Shown here one piece after another: positions 14,918-17,873 of a DNA stretch of 17,873 nt (positions are counted from its first letter, which is position 1; each line of letters opens with the position of its first letter). The notes below the pieces were generated by a model, which did not search any database, had not been told where the DNA came from, and saw only the letters and a program-made list of their open reading frames with translations. Location: positions 1-17,873 of the forward strand of contig JBQTJM010000168.1 of NCBI GenBank assembly GCA_052387115.1. Reading direction: 5' to 3'. Position numbers and translations under genes: made by a program. Source of the DNA: JACCXJ01 sp052387115 (GTDB lineage: Bacteria; Pseudomonadota; Gammaproteobacteria; JACCXJ01).

Positions 14918-15203
14918 CTTTTGACAAAGGACCGCCGGTAGGCTACTTTTTGCCGCGGCGCGGGAGGAACGCCTTTGAGGAACGACCCGCCCGGCGGGAC
15001 ACAACTTCCGGTGCGTGCTCACTTCGCTATCACTATCACCTCGAGCTGGCTTCCTCGCCTCGAGCTGGATCCGGCGTTCGTCCGGGACGACGAGATCGGG
15101 CGGGAGCCAGAGCGGTGGCAGGCACCTTGACTGGGTAGCTCCCCTCTGCGTCCTATTGATCGACATCGGGAGCTTGCTAGTGAGGGAGCCGCGGGACTTG
15201 TAG
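14918..15203. other. Intergenic remainder between the divergent blocks
   Basis: Apart from the possible TTG frame at 14975-15130, nothing convincing is seen here. It should hold the promoter of the plus-strand genes; no good -35/-10 pair was found by eye. Confidence 0.5.
14975..15130 (+). CDS. Possible 51-aa protein with TTG start, unknown
   Basis: A short frame with an unusual TTG start preceded by GGGAGGA at six bases' spacing. The product begins MRNDPPGGTQLPVRAHFAIT and has the later stretch LPRLELDPAFVRDDEIGRE. Third positions are GC-rich, as in the neighbouring genes. No homologue is recognised. It lies between the gmd relic and the metallo-hydrolase gene, with about 70 bp to the latter. 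It may equally be the end of a lost gene. Support is only the ribosome binding site and codon bias. Confidence 0.25.
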   Translation: MRNDPPGGTQLPVRAHFAITITSSWLPRLELDPAFVRDDEIGREPERWQAP

Positions 15204-15995
15204 ATGGATGAGGGGCAGAGGGACGACGGGGAGCGACTGCCGGTCAGGCCGCTGGGGCAGTCGGGATACCGCTTCGGCTTCGGCGACTGCGTGGTCTATG
15301 TCGATCCCTACCTCTCGGATTCCGTGGAACGCCTGGAAGGCGAGGACCACCGGCGCCTCACGCCGGCACCCGCGGCCCCGGGCGCCGTGACCGATGCGAG
15401 GGTGTGCTGCATCACCCATATCCATCAGGACCACGCCGATCCCGACACGCTGATGCCGCTCGCAGAGGCCTCTCTGCACTGCCGCTTCGTGTGCCCGAAC
15501 GAGGTCGCCAAGGCCCTGTGGGCATGGGGGATCGATCGGGATCGGGTCGTCATCGCCGATCGCGAGCCCATGAGGCTGTCGGATACGCTCGCGATGACAC
15601 CCGTGCCGGCCGCCCATGAGGACCTGGACGTCGACGAGGAGGGCCGCTACCGGTATCTCGGCTATGTGTTCGAGTGGAGGGGACGGCGTTTCTACCATGC
15701 CGGAGACACCTCCCCCCATGAGCACATTCTCGCCGTGCTGCGGGGCTTGGGGCCTATCGATGTGGCCTTCCTGCCGGTGAACGAGCGCAGCTTCTTTCGC
15801 AAGCGCCGCGGGATCATCGGCAATATGTCGGTGCGCGAGGCCTTGGCGATGGCGGCCGAGATCGGGGTGCGAACGCTGGTGCCCATGCACTGGGACATGT
15901 TCGCCCCCAACTCGGTGTTCCGCGAGGAAATCGAGCTCGTGTATGGGCGCCTGAAACCACCCTTCGCGCTTTGCATCCACCCGCGGGTGGTATAA
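15204..15995 (+). CDS. UlaG-like MBL-fold metallo-hydrolase
   Basis: A 263-aa metallo-beta-lactamase-fold hydrolase. Residues 16-36 (PLGQSGYRFGFGD, then VVYVDPYLSDS) are the typical N-terminal strands of UlaG/AttM-like enzymes. The metal motif is THIHQDHAD (His72, His74, Asp76, His77). Further ligands lie in FYHAGDTSP and near the C-terminus in LVPMHWDMF. UlaG opens L-ascorbate-6-phosphate lactone, and relatives hydrolyse phosphodiesters or lactones. Here the neighbours are glycan genes, so a sugar lactone or cyclic sugar phosphate is possible but unproven. The start ATG follows an in-frame stop directly, and the Shine-Dalgarno is weak (GAGGGAG, 15 bases off). The stop lies 14 bp before the glycosyltransferase start. 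Confidence 0.85.
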   Translation: MDEGQRDDGERLPVRPLGQSGYRFGFGDCVVYVDPYLSDSVERLEGEDHRRLTPAPAAPGAVTDARVCCITHIHQDHADPDTLMPLAEASLHCRFVCPNEVAKALWAWGIDRDRVVIADREPMRLSDTLAMTPVPAAHEDLDVDEEGRYRYLGYVFEWRGRRFYHAGDTSPHEHILAVLRGLGPIDVAFLPVNERSFFRKRRGIIGNMSVREALAMAAEIGVRTLVPMHWDMFAPNSVFREEIELVYGRLKPPFALCIHPRVV

Positions 15996-16009
15996 ACCCG
16001 GGCCCGCCC

Positions 16010-16966
16010 ATGGACATCAGCATCGTCATCAGGACGTACAACGAAGGCCGCCACCTCGGCGCCCTCTTGGAACGCATCGCGGCACAGCGCTGCGAGGACG
16101 GACGCGTCGAGACCCTGGTGGTGGACTCGGGCTCCACCGACGACACGCTCGCCATCGCGCGTGCCGAGGGCTGCCGGATCCTGCACATCGGGCGCGAGGA
16201 GTTCACCTTCGGGCGCTCGCTGAACCGCGGCTGCGCCGCCGCCCGCGGCCGGCACCTGGTGTTCGTGAGCGGCCATTGCCTGCCCGTCGCGAGCGACTGG
16301 TTGACCCGGCTCATCGCCCCGCTGGAGAACGGCTCCGCGGACTATGCCTATGGCCGGCAGTTGGGCAACGGGGAGGGCCGTTTCAGCGAGGGCCAGCTCT
16401 TCAAGAAGTACTTCCCGGAGGCGAGCCGCATCCCTCAGGACGGGATCTTCTGCAACAACGCCAACGCGGCGCTCAGGCGCGACGTCTGGGAGCGCTATCC
16501 ATTCGACGAGGAGCTCACCGGGCTCGAGGACATGGACCTCGCCAGACGGCTTGCCGCCGACGGGCTCAAGATCGCCTACGTGGCGCCCGCGGCCGTGTAC
16601 CATCTGCACGATGAGTCGTGGTTGCAGATCAGGAACCGTTATGAGCGCGAGGCTGTCGCGCTCCAGAAGATCATGCCGGACGTACACATCAGCTTCACCG
16701 ATTTCCTGAGATACTTCATCTCCGGGGTCCTCTTGGATATGGGCGGGAGCCTTCAGGAGCGGCGCTTCCTCCGCACCGCCCGCGAGATCGTGATGTTCAG
16801 GTTCATGCAGTACCTGGGCTCCTATCGCGGCAATCACGAGCACCGCAAGCTGTCGAGAGAGCGCAAGGAACGCTATTTCTATCCCCGGCGCGCCCTCTAC
16901 CGCGAGGACGAGAAACCCATCGAGCGCAAGGCCAGACGTCGTGATCTCACACACCATGGCGGATAG
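16010..16966 (+). CDS. Family 2 glycosyltransferase
   Basis: A 318-aa inverting GT-A glycosyltransferase. MDISIVIRTYNEGRHL starts the nucleotide-sugar-binding fold; VVDSGSTDDT (38-46) is the first conserved Asp region. FVSGHCLP (86-92) occupies the place of the DxD motif, as in rhamnosyltransferase-like members. GLEDMDLARRL (171-181) carries the catalytic ED pair. The C-terminal part (about 230-318) is basic and helical, ending in a Lys/Arg-rich tail, which may lie on the membrane surface. ATG at 16010 is chosen because the family begins exactly there; 13 upstream in-frame residues overlap the hydrolase gene and are not conserved in type. It lies 6 bp before the cytidylyltransferase gene. Donor and acceptor sugars cannot be told. 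Confidence 0.88.
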   Translation: MDISIVIRTYNEGRHLGALLERIAAQRCEDGRVETLVVDSGSTDDTLAIARAEGCRILHIGREEFTFGRSLNRGCAAARGRHLVFVSGHCLPVASDWLTRLIAPLENGSADYAYGRQLGNGEGRFSEGQLFKKYFPEASRIPQDGIFCNNANAALRRDVWERYPFDEELTGLEDMDLARRLAADGLKIAYVAPAAVYHLHDESWLQIRNRYEREAVALQKIMPDVHISFTDFLRYFISGVLLDMGGSLQERRFLRTAREIVMFRFMQYLGSYRGNHEHRKLSRERKERYFYPRRALYREDEKPIERKARRRDLTHHGG

Positions 16967-16972
16967 TGTTCG

Positions 16973-17662
16973 ATGGTAGATCAGGGACTGGTCGCGCTCC
17001 TTCCCATGAAGGCGCACAGCGAGCGCGTGAGCGGCAAGAACTTTCGCCTCCTGGGGGGCAGGCCCTTGTTCCGCTGGATGTTGGACGCGCTGCTCTCGAT
17101 CCCGGCCATCGGCACGGTCGTCATCAACACCGATGCCCGGGCGCTGCTCGAATGGGACCCCGCGATACGCAGAGAGCGGGTGCTGATCCGGGACCGGCGT
17201 GCGGAGATCTGCGGCGACCTCGTCAGCATGAACCGCATCATCGCGGACGATGTGAGCGCCGTGGTGTCGCCGACCTATCTCATGACCCACGCCACCAACC
17301 CGTTCCTGAGCGCGACGACCATGCTCTCGGCGCTCGCGGCCTACCGGGAGGCATACCGGGGTGGGAAGGCGGATTCCCTGTTCAGCGTCAACCGCCTGCA
17401 GACACGCTTGTACCGTGGCGATGGCTCGGCCGTGAACCATGACCCGCACACCCTCCTGCGCACCCAGGACCTGGAGCCCTGGTTCGAAGAGAACTCGTGC
17501 CTGTATATCTTCTCGCAGGAGGGCTTCGCCCGCACCGGGGCGCGCATCGGGGACCGGCCGCTGCTCTTCGAGACCCCGCGGCTCGAATCGGTGGACATCG
17601 ATGAACCCGATGACTGGCGACTCGCGGAGGCGATCGCCGGCCCCGGCGCGACGGAAGACTGA
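16973..17662 (+). CDS. Acylneuraminate-type cytidylyltransferase (NeuA/COG1083-like)
   Basis: A 229-aa enzyme expected to make a CMP-activated acidic sugar from CTP. The nucleotide-binding segment is ALLPMKAHSERVSGKNFR (8-25), a variant of the usual PARxGSxxxxxKN loop with Lys13, Arg18, Lys22 and Asn23. ATNPFLSATTM fits the sugar-binding region and SVDIDEPDDW near the end supplies the metal-binding Asp residues. The length equals that of single-domain NeuA. The substrate may be sialic, legionaminic, pseudaminic or a Kdo-like acid; the sequence does not decide. No neuB or neuC is in the window, but the locus continues to the right. Six bp after the glycosyltransferase gene, so co-transcribed. 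Confidence 0.85.
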   Translation: MVDQGLVALLPMKAHSERVSGKNFRLLGGRPLFRWMLDALLSIPAIGTVVINTDARALLEWDPAIRRERVLIRDRRAEICGDLVSMNRIIADDVSAVVSPTYLMTHATNPFLSATTMLSALAAYREAYRGGKADSLFSVNRLQTRLYRGDGSAVNHDPHTLLRTQDLEPWFEENSCLYIFSQEGFARTGARIGDRPLLFETPRLESVDIDEPDDWRLAEAIAGPGATED

Positions 17663-17677
17663 ATCACTCACGTGGTC

Positions 17678-17873
17678 ATGCGCGCAGAGGAGCTCACGGT
17701 GCTCGTCACCTGCCCCCCCATGCTCGGGATGATGGACGAGCTGCGTGAGCGGTTTGTCGAGCGCGGCGTGGGGGTCTACTGCCCGGAGGTGGTGCAGAGC
17801 GTCTCGGAAGCCGAGCTGATCGCGCTCGTGCCGCGCTTCGAGGGCTGGATCATCGGTGACGATCCCGCCACCG
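17678..17873 (+). CDS. D-2-hydroxyacid dehydrogenase (phosphoglycerate dehydrogenase-like), 5' part
   Basis: Only the first 65 codons are inside the window. They read ELTVLVTCPPMLGMMDEL, then VYCPEVVQSVSEAELIALV and FEGWIIGDDPAT, the N-terminal substrate-domain pattern of NAD-dependent D-2-hydroxyacid dehydrogenases such as SerA-like enzymes. The NAD-binding domain is off the right edge. ATG at 17678 or GTG at 17672 could be the start. Its place after a CMP-sugar synthetase suggests it acts on a sugar-acid precursor or modifies a glycan building block; this is inference. Confidence 0.75.
   Translation, partial: MRAEELTVLVTCPPMLGMMDELRERFVERGVGVYCPEVVQSVSEAELIALVPRFEGWIIGDDPAT

Noticed and set aside
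14480..15166. Whole 228-codon minus-strand frame as one gene
   Set aside because: Only the middle (about 14660-14917) matches Gmd; both flanks look non-coding, so it is better described as a relic.
15692..17671. A 659-codon open frame on the minus strand
   Set aside because: It runs antisense across the hydrolase, GT2 and cytidylyltransferase genes, all of which have clear family motifs. Long antisense frames are common in GC-rich DNA, and its residues show no family pattern.
1..17873. tRNA, rRNA, IS elements or CRISPR arrays
   Set aside because: No transposase motifs, terminal inverted repeats, regularly spaced repeats or tRNA-like cloverleaf were noticed; a tool-based scan was not possible.

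Overview
The window carries two divergent blocks. A roughly 14 kb operon on the minus strand (1-14423) encodes a complete [NiFe] hydrogenase system of the group 1h ('actinobacterial', high-affinity H2-oxidising) type. A plus-strand block (15204-17873, open at the right edge) holds surface-carbohydrate genes. Between them lies about 780 bp without an intact recognised gene, containing a remnant of a GDP-mannose 4,6-dehydratase gene. The DNA is GC-rich throughout. The sialate-type cytidylyltransferase, the gmd relic and the overall style suggest a Gram-negative, probably a proteobacterium. That is inference: the structural genes and their accessory genes resemble those best known from Actinobacteria, so lateral transfer of the cassette is plausible.

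Order of transcription of the hydrogenase operon: small subunit (hhyS), large subunit (hhyL), NifU-like protein, DUF5947-type Cys-motif protein, DUF6084-type protein, a 460-aa conserved protein of unknown function, maturation protease, a 33-aa membrane miniprotein, hypF, hypC, a GmhA-like SIS-domain protein, hypD, hypE, hypA, hypB, and a NicO/UreH-type nickel permease cut by the left edge. Almost all junctions overlap or nearly touch, several as GTGA or ATGA, so translational coupling is likely. The only gaps are about 30 bp (hhyS/hhyL), about 110 bp (before the DUF5947 gene) and about 80 bp (before the miniprotein).

How the parts fit: the permease imports Ni; HypA and the His-rich HypB deliver it; HypE, HypF, HypC and HypD make and insert the Fe(CN)2CO group; the protease trims the large subunit after the terminal Cys motif. 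The small subunit has no Tat signal. It has Asp in place of one proximal-cluster Cys and Cys in place of the usual medial-cluster Pro, as described for actinobacterial-type hydrogenases. No cytochrome b or other clear electron acceptor is encoded here, so the uncharacterised proteins of the operon are candidates for electron transfer or assembly.

The right block encodes a UlaG-like metallo-hydrolase, a GT2 glycosyltransferase, an acylneuraminate-type cytidylyltransferase and the start of a 2-hydroxyacid dehydrogenase. Together they suggest a glycan pathway using a CMP-activated acidic sugar.

The most interesting items are the cysteine-free NifU-like protein, the 33-aa membrane protein with a strong ribosome binding site, the conserved trio of unknown proteins, and the sugar-isomerase-like protein embedded among the hyp genes.
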